NCBI GenBank assembly: GCA_000715635.1
Contig: KL569112.1
Span: 64,650 to 70,980, forward strand
DNA: 6,331 nucleotides
From: Streptomyces violaceus
Lineage (GTDB): Bacteria > Actinomycetota > Actinomycetes > Streptomycetales > Streptomycetaceae
Direction: 5' to 3'
Positions within the stretch are counted from its first letter, which is position 1. Each line of letters starts with the position of its first letter. Made by a program: the position numbers and the translations under genes. Positions 1 through 5,641 of the stretch are shown here, in pieces. The notes beneath the pieces were generated by a model that made no database searches, was not told the DNA's origin, and saw only the letters and a list, made by a program, of their open reading frames with translations.

Positions 1-1178
1 CGGCGGCCTGCGCGGCCACCGGCACCCGCGGCGGCTTCGTGGCGGCAGGCGTCCTGCTGATCGCGTCCTTCGTCCTGGACTGCGTCGACGGCCAGATCGC
101 CCGCTACTCCCTGCAGTACTCCACGCTCGGTGCCTGGCTCGACGCCACCTTCGACCGGGCCAAGGAGTACGCCTACTACGCGGGCCTCGCACTGGGAGCC
201 GCCCGCGGCGGTGACGACGTATGGGCCCTCGCCCTCGGCGCCATGGTCCTGCAGACCTGCCGGCACGTCGTGGACTTCTCCTTCAACGAGGCCAACCACG
301 ACGCCACCGCCAACACCAGCCCCACCGCCGCCCTCTCCGGCAAGCTCGACAGCGTCGGCTGGACGGTCTGGGTGCGCCGCATGATCGTCCTGCCCATCGG
401 TGAGCGCTGGGCGATGATCGCGGTCCTGACGGCGGCCACGACTCCTCGTATCACCTTCTACGCGCTGCTCATCGGCTGCGCCTTCGCGGCGACCTACACC
501 ACGGCGGGCCGGGTGCTGCGCTCCCTGACCCGCAAGGCCCGGCGGACCGACCGGGCGGCCGGGGCACTCGCCGACCTCGCGGACAGCGGACCGCTCGCCC
601 AGGGCTTCGCCGAGGCGCTCAAGAAGCCCGCCCGCGGGCTGCCGGGCTTCACGGCCCCCGTCGTCGCCCTCCTCGGTGGTCTCGCCGTCGTCCTCACGAG
701 CGCCCTGACCGGCTTCGGCGCACCGTGGGTGATCGTCGCGGCCGTCGCCTACGTCCTGACCTCGGGCCTCGCCGTCGCCCGCCCCCTCAAGGGCGCCCTC
801 GACTGGCTGGTCCCCCCGTTCCTGCGCGCCGCCGAGTACGGCACGGTCCTCGTCCTCGCGGCCAGGGCGGACGTGAACGGAGCCCTTCCTGCGGCTTTCG
901 GGCTGGTGGCCGCGGTCGCCTACCATCACTACGACACGGTGTACCGCATCCGCGGAAACGCCGGAGCGCCCCCGGCCTGGCTGGTGCGTTCCATCGAGGG
1001 GCACGAAGGACGGACGCTGCTCGTCACCGTCCTCGCCGCGCTGCTCACCGCCTCGCAGTTCACGGTCGCGCTCACGGCTCTGGCCGTGGCCGTGGCCCTG
1101 GTGGTGCTCGTCGAGAGCATCCGCTTCTGGGTGTCCGCAGGGGCACCCGCCGTACACGATGAAGGAGAACCCGCATGA
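1..1178 (+). CDS. CDP-alcohol phosphotransferase with C-terminal membrane domain (5' partial)
   Basis: The reading frame is open to the left edge (first full codon at 3), so the start is missing; about 391 residues are visible. The complete CDP-alcohol phosphotransferase motif is present: D at 78-80, D-G at 87-92, A-R at 99-104, G at 129, D at 141-143 and D at 153-155 (D-x2-D-G-x2-A-R-x8-G-x3-D-x3-D). Such enzymes move a phospho-alcohol from a CDP-alcohol to a hydroxyl acceptor in the membrane. Further hydrophobic segments follow to about 518, then a charged linker (about 519-638), then a second hydrophobic block (about 639-1133) with the polar signatures YHHYDTVYRIRG (921-956) and GHEGR (999-1013). 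This C-terminal half resembles a domain of unknown function found in streptomycetes (I believe DUF5941, from memory). Homologues I recall carry a nucleotidyltransferase-like domain in the part missing here. The stop overlaps the next start by 4 bases. The enzyme class is firm; the substrate is unknown. Confidence 0.85.
   Translation, partial: AACAATGTRGGFVAAGVLLIASFVLDCVDGQIARYSLQYSTLGAWLDATFDRAKEYAYYAGLALGAARGGDDVWALALGAMVLQTCRHVVDFSFNEANHDATANTSPTAALSGKLDSVGWTVWVRRMIVLPIGERWAMIAVLTAATTPRITFYALLIGCAFAATYTTAGRVLRSLTRKARRTDRAAGALADLADSGPLAQGFAEALKKPARGLPGFTAPVVALLGGLAVVLTSALTGFGAPWVIVAAVAYVLTSGLAVARPLKGALDWLVPPFLRAAEYGTVLVLAARADVNGALPAAFGLVAAVAYHHYDTVYRIRGNAGAPPAWLVRSIEGHEGRTLLVTVLAALLTASQFTVALTALAVAVALVVLVESIRFWVSAGAPAVHDEGEPA
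1161..1167 (+). promoter_or_regulatory. Ribosome binding site of the nucleotidyltransferase gene
   Basis: GAAGGAG lies 7 bases upstream of the ATG at 1175, inside the end of the preceding gene. It fixes the start of the nucleotidyltransferase and, with the ATGA stop/start overlap, suggests translational coupling. Confidence 0.75.
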
Positions 1179-1927
1179 TCGGCCTCGTGCTGGCGGCCGG
1201 CGCCGGACGGCGTCTGCGCCCCTACACCGACAGCCTTCCCAAGGCTCTGGTGCCGGTGGGTCCTGCGGGCATAGAGGGCGAACCGACGGTTCTCGACCTG
1301 ACCCTCGCCAACTTCGCCGAGGTCGGCCTCACCGAGGTCGGCATCATCGTCGGCTACCGCAAGGAGGCCGTGTACGCGCGCAAGGAAGCGCTGGAGCGGA
1401 AGTACGGCGTCAAGCTCACCCTCATCGACAACGACAAGGCCGAGGAGTGGAACAACGCCTACTCCCTGTGGTGCGGGCGTGACGCCCTCAAGGACGGGGT
1501 GATCCTCGCCAACGGTGACACCGTCCACCCGGTCTCCGTCGAGAAGACGCTGCTCGCCGCCCGAGGCGACGGCAAGAAGATCATCCTCGCCCTGGACACG
1601 GTCAAGGACCTGGCCGACGAGGAGATGAAGGTCGTCGTCGACCCCGAGAAGGGCATGACGAAGATCACCAAGCTGATGGACCCCGCCGAGGCCACCGGCG
1701 AGTACATCGGAGTCACCCTCATCGAGGGCGACGCGGCCCCCGAGCTGGCCGACGCGCTCAAGACCGTGTGGGAGACCGACCCGCAGCAGTTCTACGAGCA
1801 CGGCTACCAGGAGCTCGTGAACCGCGGCTTCCGTATCGACGTGGCGCCGATCGGCGACGTCAAGTGGGTGGAGATCGACAACCACGACGATCTCGCCCGT
1901 GGACGGGAGATCGCATGCCAGTACTGA
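1175..1927 (+). CDS. LicC-like sugar/alcohol-phosphate nucleotidyltransferase (probable cytidylyltransferase)
   Basis: This 250-residue protein is a single-domain, cytoplasmic nucleotidyltransferase. The N-terminus carries the NTP-binding loop LAAGAGRRLRP (residues 6-16) followed by the PK pair at 22-23. A metal-binding aspartate lies in ANGD (D115) and a second acidic site in VEIDNHDDL (E233, D235), as in the LicC/phosphosugar nucleotidyltransferase group. NNAYSL (93-98) resembles the substrate-side motif of CTP:phosphocholine cytidylyltransferases such as LicC. The length fits that family. By analogy it would join CTP and a small phosphorylated alcohol to give a CDP-alcohol and pyrophosphate. 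Its position between two CDP-alcohol phosphotransferase genes and next to a polyol-phosphate dehydrogenase makes a CDP-polyol such as CDP-glycerol the likeliest product, but the substrate is inferred. A UTP- or dTTP-dependent sugar-1-phosphate enzyme cannot be excluded by sequence. The start is ATG 1175, with a good binding site. Confidence 0.88.
   Translation: MIGLVLAAGAGRRLRPYTDSLPKALVPVGPAGIEGEPTVLDLTLANFAEVGLTEVGIIVGYRKEAVYARKEALERKYGVKLTLIDNDKAEEWNNAYSLWCGRDALKDGVILANGDTVHPVSVEKTLLAARGDGKKIILALDTVKDLADEEMKVVVDPEKGMTKITKLMDPAEATGEYIGVTLIEGDAAPELADALKTVWETDPQQFYEHGYQELVNRGFRIDVAPIGDVKWVEIDNHDDLARGREIACQY
1905..1909 (+). promoter_or_regulatory. Ribosome binding site of the dehydrogenase gene
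   Basis: GGGAG lies 5 bases before the ATG at 1915. It supports that start over the open frame that extends upstream to 1768 inside the nucleotidyltransferase gene. Confidence 0.6.
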
Positions 1928-2976
1928 CCCGGCTCATCCCCTCCCCGCTCGTCGTGGACATCCGCCCGGGTGCCCTCGACGACCTGGCCTGTGTCCTCGC
2001 CGACGAGCGCATCTCGCACTCCGGCCGCCTCGCCGTCGCCGTCAGCGGCGGCTCCGGCGCCAAGCTGCGCGAGCGCATCTCGCCGAGCATGCCCGGCGCC
2101 ACGTGGTACGAGGTCGGCGGCGGCACCCTCGACGACGCGGTCCGGCTGGCGAGCGACATAAAGGCCGGCCACTTCGACGCGGTCGTCGGCCTCGGCGGCG
2201 GCAAGATCATCGACTGCGCCAAGTTCGCCGCGGCGCGCGTCGGCCTGCCGCTGGTCGCCGTCCCGACGAACCTCGCGCACGACGGCCTGTGCTCGCCGGT
2301 CGCCACCCTCGACAACGACGCGGGCCGCGGCTCGTACGGCGTGCCGAACCCGATCGCGGTCGTCATCGACCTGGACGTCATCCGTGAGGCCCCGGTCCGT
2401 TTCGTCCGCGCCGGCATCGGCGACGCCGTCTCCAACATCTCGGCGATCGCCGACTGGGAGCTGGCCAACCGTGTCAAGGGCGAGCGCATCGACGGCCTCG
2501 CCGCGGCCATGGCCCGGCAGGCCGGCGAGGCCGTGCTCCGGCATCCCGGCGGCATCGGCGACAACGACTTCCTCCAGGTGCTCGCCGAGGCGCTGGTCCT
2601 CAGCGGCATCGCCATGTCGGTGTCGGGCGACTCACGGCCGTCCTCCGGGGCGTGCCACGAGATCAACCACGCCTTCGACCTGCTCTACCCGAAGCGGGCC
2701 GCCGCCCATGGCGAGCAGTGCGGACTGGGCGCGGCCTTCGCGATGTGGCTGCGCGGAGCCCACGAGGAATCGGCGTACATGGCCGAGGTGCTGCGCCGGC
2801 ACGGGCTGCCCGTGCTGCCGGACGAGATCGGCTTCACGACGGACGAGTTCGTCAAGGCCGTCGAGTTCGCCCCGGAGACCCGGCCCGGCCGCTACACCAT
2901 CCTCGAACACCTCGACCTGAACACCGAACAGATCAAGGACATCTACGCCGACTATGTCAAGGCCATCGGTAGCTGA
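1915..2976 (+). CDS. Glycerol-1-phosphate dehydrogenase-type (iron-containing ADH superfamily) oxidoreductase
   Basis: This 353-residue soluble enzyme belongs to the glycerol-1-phosphate dehydrogenase/AraM branch of the iron-alcohol-dehydrogenase superfamily. The nucleotide-binding GGGK (94-97) with D100 and K103 is followed by PTNLAHDGLCSP (117-128), the hallmark 'PT..HDG..SP' of that branch. The three expected metal ligands are all present: D170 in GIGD, H248 in SRPSSGACHE and H265 in HGEQ. The DWEL stretch at 180-183 also matches archaeal G1PDH. Family members reduce dihydroxyacetone phosphate to sn-glycerol-1-phosphate with NAD(P)H. In archaea this starts membrane-lipid synthesis; Bacillus AraM does the same reaction. 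Here the neighbours suggest the product is activated with CTP rather than prenylated. A different keto- or polyol-phosphate substrate remains possible. The start ATG 1915 overlaps the previous gene by 13 bases; frame residues upstream of it do not resemble the family. Confidence 0.87.
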   Translation: MPVLTRLIPSPLVVDIRPGALDDLACVLADERISHSGRLAVAVSGGSGAKLRERISPSMPGATWYEVGGGTLDDAVRLASDIKAGHFDAVVGLGGGKIIDCAKFAAARVGLPLVAVPTNLAHDGLCSPVATLDNDAGRGSYGVPNPIAVVIDLDVIREAPVRFVRAGIGDAVSNISAIADWELANRVKGERIDGLAAAMARQAGEAVLRHPGGIGDNDFLQVLAEALVLSGIAMSVSGDSRPSSGACHEINHAFDLLYPKRAAAHGEQCGLGAAFAMWLRGAHEESAYMAEVLRRHGLPVLPDEIGFTTDEFVKAVEFAPETRPGRYTILEHLDLNTEQIKDIYADYVKAIGS

Positions 2977-3733
2977 ACTACGCCCCGTCGTTCACCCCGC
3001 GGGGGTGAAGGACCGGCGCAGCGGTGAGCACTGGATGGGACGCCTCTACATGCGTGAGGTGTCCCTGCGGGTCGACCGTTACCTGGTCAACACCAGGGTC
3101 ACGCCCAACCAGCTCACCTACCTGATGACCGTCTTCGGTGTGCTCGCGGCCCCGGCCCTGCTGGTGCCGGGGATCGCGGGCGCGGTGCTCGGCGTCGTCA
3201 TGGTCCAGATGTATCTCCTGCTGGACTGCGTCGACGGCGAGATCGCGCGCTGGAAGAAGCAGTACTCGCTCAACGGCGTCTATCTCGACCGGGTGGGCGC
3301 CTACCTCACCGACGCCGCGGTCCTCGTCGGCTTCGGCCTGCGCGCCGCCGACCTGTGGGGCAGCGGCCGGATCGACTGGCTGTGGGCCTTCCTCGGCACC
3401 CTGGCCGCCCTCGGCGCCATCCTGATCAAGGCCGAGACCGACCTCGTCGGCGTCGCCCGGCACCAGGCCGGGAAGCCGCCGGTCCAGGAGACCGCCTCCG
3501 AGATGCGCTCCTCCGGCATGGCGCTGGCCCGCAAGGCCGCCGGTGCCCTGAAGTTCCACCGGCTGATCCTCGGCATCGAGGCCTCCCTGCTGATCCTGGT
3601 GCTGGCGATCGTCGACCAGGCCCGCGGCGACCTGTTCTTCTCCCGGCTCGGCGTGGCGGTGCTGGCCGGCATCGCGCTGGTGCAGACCCTGCTGCACCTC
3701 GTGTCCATCCTCGCTTCGAGCAGGCTGAAGTGA
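2954..3733 (+). CDS. CDP-alcohol phosphotransferase family membrane protein, catalytic-base Asp replaced
   Basis: This 259-residue protein has a short polar N-terminus and about six hydrophobic segments (roughly 55-75, 76-96, 115-131, 143-160, 203-220, 231-252), the usual plan and size for the family. TPNQLT (50-55) before the first helix is typical. The motif reads D91-x2-D94-G95-x2-A98-R99-x8-G108-x3-D112-x3-A116, so the fourth aspartate, the proposed catalytic base, is alanine (GCC at 3299-3301). The metal/CDP-binding residues are otherwise intact. By family it would transfer a phospho-alcohol from a CDP-alcohol to a lipid or other acceptor, but the missing base leaves its activity open. 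The stretch around the motif closely resembles the first gene in the window. The start ATG 2954 overlaps the dehydrogenase by 23 bases. The nearest purine-rich site, AAGGA at 2935-2939, is 14 bases away, so translation may rely on coupling; GTG at 3005 is a weaker alternative. Confidence 0.83.
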   Translation: MSRPSVAELRPVVHPAGVKDRRSGEHWMGRLYMREVSLRVDRYLVNTRVTPNQLTYLMTVFGVLAAPALLVPGIAGAVLGVVMVQMYLLLDCVDGEIARWKKQYSLNGVYLDRVGAYLTDAAVLVGFGLRAADLWGSGRIDWLWAFLGTLAALGAILIKAETDLVGVARHQAGKPPVQETASEMRSSGMALARKAAGALKFHRLILGIEASLLILVLAIVDQARGDLFFSRLGVAVLAGIALVQTLLHLVSILASSRLK

Positions 3734-4611
3734 GCGGCATGAAGGTCGGCGCGGTCATCATCACCATGGGCAACCGCCCCGACGAACTGCGCGCCCTCCT
3801 CGACTCGGTCGCCAAGCAGGACGGCGACCCGGTCGAGGTGGTCGTCGTCGGCAACGGCTCGCCCGTCCCGGACGTCCCCGAGGGCGTCCGTACGATCGAG
3901 CTGCCCGAGAACCTCGGCATCCCCGGCGGCCGCAACGTCGGCATCGAGGCCTTCGGCCCGGCCGGCCGGGCCGTCGACATCCTGCTCTTCCTGGACGACG
4001 ACGGGCTGCTGGCGAGCCACGACACCGCCGCGCTGTGCCGGAAGGCCTTCGAGGCCGACCCGAAGCTCGGCATCGTGAGTTTTCGCATAGCCGACCCGGA
4101 GAACGGCGTCACCCAGCGCCGCCACGTGCCCCGGCTGCGCGCCGCCGACCCGATGCGCTCCTCGCGCGTCACCACGTTCCTCGGCGGAGCCAACGCCGTC
4201 CGCACCCGCGTCTTCGCCGATGTCGGCGGACTCCCGGACGAATTCTTCTACGCCCACGAGGAAACCGACCTGGCATGGCGGGCCCTCGACGCGGGCTGGA
4301 TGATCGACTACCGGTCCGACATGGTGCTGTACCACCCGACGACCGCTCCCTCGCGGCACGCGGTCTACCACCGCATGGTCGCCCGCAACCGCGTCTGGCT
4401 GGCCCGCAGAAACCTCCCCGCGCCGCTGGTCCCGGTCTATCTCGGCGTGTGGCTGCTGCTCACCCTCGTACGCCGCCCCTCCCGCCCCGCCCTGCGGGCC
4501 TGGTTCGGCGGATTCCGCGAAGGCTGGACGACCCCGTGCGGACCCCGCCGGCCCATGAAGTGGCGTACGGTGTGGCGGCTGACCCGACTGGGCCGGCCCC
4601 CCGTCATCTGA
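3730..4611 (+). CDS. Family 2 glycosyltransferase (GT-A fold)
   Basis: This protein has 293 residues from GTG 3730, or 290 from the in-frame ATG 3739. The N-terminal strand VGAVIITMGNRP and the loop VVVGNGSP open a GT-A nucleotide-sugar-binding fold. ENLGIPGGRNVGI is the conserved segment of rhamnosyl-/N-acetylhexosaminyltransferase-like GT2 enzymes. LFLDDDG gives the metal-binding DxD-type site (D89-D91 with the GTG start). Further on, GGANAVRT and the acceptor-side EETDLAWR (from E177) are typical of the family. One hydrophobic stretch near the C-terminus (PLVPVYLGVWLLLTLV) probably seats it on the inner membrane face, followed by a basic tail. It probably adds a sugar from a nucleotide donor to a lipid-linked acceptor made by its neighbours; donor and linkage cannot be read from the sequence. 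I favour GTG 3730 because it overlaps the previous stop as GTGA, which suggests translational coupling; ATG 3739 is a close second. Confidence 0.87.
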   Translation: MSGMKVGAVIITMGNRPDELRALLDSVAKQDGDPVEVVVVGNGSPVPDVPEGVRTIELPENLGIPGGRNVGIEAFGPAGRAVDILLFLDDDGLLASHDTAALCRKAFEADPKLGIVSFRIADPENGVTQRRHVPRLRAADPMRSSRVTTFLGGANAVRTRVFADVGGLPDEFFYAHEETDLAWRALDAGWMIDYRSDMVLYHPTTAPSRHAVYHRMVARNRVWLARRNLPAPLVPVYLGVWLLLTLVRRPSRPALRAWFGGFREGWTTPCGPRRPMKWRTVWRLTRLGRPPVI

Positions 4612-4618
4612 CAAGCTC

Positions 4619-4638
4619 GTATCCGGGAGTATCCGGGA
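4619..4638 (+). repeat. Tandem 10-base direct repeat upstream of exporter genes
   Basis: GTATCCGGGA occurs twice with no spacer (4619-4628 and 4629-4638). One helical turn per unit would place both copies on the same DNA face, as in some activator or repressor sites. This may also be chance; no known operator is recognised. Confidence 0.6.
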
Positions 4639-4657
4639 GGGGCCGTACCCTGGCCCC
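4639..4657 (+). terminator. GC-rich hairpin after the glycosyltransferase gene (possible terminator)
   Basis: GGGGCC (4639-4644) pairs perfectly with GGCCCC (4652-4657) around a 7-base loop, GTACCCT. It lies 28 bases after the stop codon. No T-run follows, which is common for actinomycete terminators but also means it could be an attenuator or a 5' leader structure for the exporter mRNA. The stem is visible in the sequence; the role is inferred. Confidence 0.4.
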
Positions 4658-4711
4658 CGGCTCATGCAGGCCCGTACAGGCCGCGCATCTCGAAGACGAA
4701 AGTTTCCACTA

Positions 4712-5641
4712 GTGAGTGAGACAACGCACGATGCCCCGGTCGCGGTGAGCGCGTCCGCGGCGCCCGACGAGGGACTCACGGCGAGGGAGCTCGCCGAAAA
4801 GCACGGGCTGAGCGTCAGCGGCGCCCGGCCGTCCCTCATCGAGTACGTCCGTCAGCTCTGGGACCGGCGGCACTTCATCCTCGCCTTCTCCCGCGCGAAG
4901 CTGACCGCCCAGTACAGCCAGGCCAAGCTCGGCCAGCTGTGGCAGGTGGCCACGCCGCTGCTGAACGCGGCCGTGTACTTCTTCATCTTCGGCCTGCTCC
5001 TGGAGGCCGACCGGGGCATGTCCCGCGAGGTCTACATCCCGTTCCTGGTGACGGGCGTGTTCGTGTTCACCTTCACGCAGAGCTCGGTGATGGCGGGCGT
5101 GCGCGCGATCTCCGGAAACCTCGGCCTGGTCCGCGCCCTGCACTTCCCGCGGGCCTCGCTGCCGATCTCCTTCGCGCTGCAGCAGCTCCAGCAGTTGCTG
5201 TTCTCGATGATCGTGCTGTTCGCCATCACGATCGGCTTCGGCCACTACCCCGACCTGTCCTGGCTGCTGATCGTGCCGGTGCTCGTCCTGCAGTTCTGCT
5301 TCAACACCGGCCTCGCGCTGATCATGGCCCGGGCGGGTGCCAAGACCCCGGACCTCGCGCAGCTGATGCCGTTCGTGATGCGGACGTGGATGTACGCGTC
5401 CGGGGTGATGTTCTCCATCCCGATCTTCCTCGAGTCCAAGCCGGCCTGGATCTCGAACGTCCTGCAGTGGAACCCGGCCGCGATCTACATGGACCTGATG
5501 CGCTTCTCCCTCATCGACGACTACAGCTCCAAGTACCTCCCCGACCATGTGTGGGCGGCCGCGGGCGGCTGGGCCGTGCTCTTCGCCCTCGGCGGCTTCG
5601 TGTACTTCTGGAAGGCGGAGGAGAGGTACGGCCGTGGCTGA
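4712..5641 (+). CDS. ABC-2 type polysaccharide/teichoic acid exporter, permease (TagG/Wzm type)
   Basis: This 309-residue protein has a cytoplasmic N-terminus of about 80 residues and about six membrane segments (roughly 81-98, 108-130, 151-178, 183-205, 219-240, 283-300). The entry motif AQYSQAKLGQLWQVATPLLN (67-86) matches the 'Y..S.LG..W....P' signature of ABC-2 polysaccharide permeases. With the ATPase encoded next, it would form the inner-membrane channel that moves an undecaprenyl- or other lipid-linked glycopolymer outward. Residues 22-40 of the N-terminus look like a helix-turn-helix segment ahead of the usual amphipathic helix. I chose GTG 4712 because it opens a polar N-terminus; the upstream ATG 4664 has no binding site and would add a basic, unrelated stretch. 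The site before 4712 is weak (GAAAG, 4698-4702). The gene overlaps the ATPase by 8 bases. The family is sure; the cargo is unknown. Confidence 0.9.
   Translation: MSETTHDAPVAVSASAAPDEGLTARELAEKHGLSVSGARPSLIEYVRQLWDRRHFILAFSRAKLTAQYSQAKLGQLWQVATPLLNAAVYFFIFGLLLEADRGMSREVYIPFLVTGVFVFTFTQSSVMAGVRAISGNLGLVRALHFPRASLPISFALQQLQQLLFSMIVLFAITIGFGHYPDLSWLLIVPVLVLQFCFNTGLALIMARAGAKTPDLAQLMPFVMRTWMYASGVMFSIPIFLESKPAWISNVLQWNPAAIYMDLMRFSLIDDYSSKYLPDHVWAAAGGWAVLFALGGFVYFWKAEERYGRG
5617..5626 (+). promoter_or_regulatory. Ribosome binding site of the exporter ATPase gene
   Basis: GGAGGAGAGG ends 7 bases before the GTG at 5634 and lies inside the end of the permease gene. It decides this GTG as the start and implies coupled synthesis of the two transporter subunits. 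Confidence 0.7.

Larger units (their letters stand above)
4612..4711. other. Only intergenic gap; probable regulatory region between biosynthesis and export genes
   Basis: All other gene junctions in the window overlap, so this 100-base gap probably marks the boundary between two transcription or regulatory units. It contains a tandem repeat (4619-4638), a hairpin (4639-4657) and TACCCT (4646-4651), which fits the loose T-A-n-n-n-T pattern of actinomycete -10 boxes. A convincing -35 at the right distance is not visible. CTGACA at 4608-4613 pairs with TATCCG at 4630-4635 at a 16-base spacing, also a weak candidate. A promoter for the exporter pair is therefore plausible but unproven. Confidence 0.4.

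Noticed and set aside
75..92. 18-base sequence repeated exactly at 3221-3238
   Set aside because: As a DNA repeat it is explained by the conserved LDCVDG motif of two paralogous enzymes with the same codon bias, not by a mobile or regulatory element.
929..1885. Antisense open frame of 318 codons opposite the nucleotidyltransferase
   Set aside because: The product (Val/Leu/Asp/His-rich) is the mirror of GC-biased codons in the + strand genes and shows no recognisable domain or binding site.
1768..1914. Upstream extension of the dehydrogenase reading frame
   Set aside because: The 49 extra residues are Arg/Pro-rich out-of-frame translation of the nucleotidyltransferase; the binding site and family-like N-terminus favour ATG 1915.
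4664..4711. Earlier ATG start for the exporter permease
   Set aside because: No ribosome binding site precedes it, and the 16 added residues are basic and unlike the family; GTG 4712 fits better.
3301..4839. Antisense open frame of 512 codons on the - strand
   Set aside because: It runs across parts of three well-supported + strand genes and the gap; its translation is low-complexity, rich in Ala, Arg, Gly and Asp with no domain signature. Long antisense frames are expected at this GC content.
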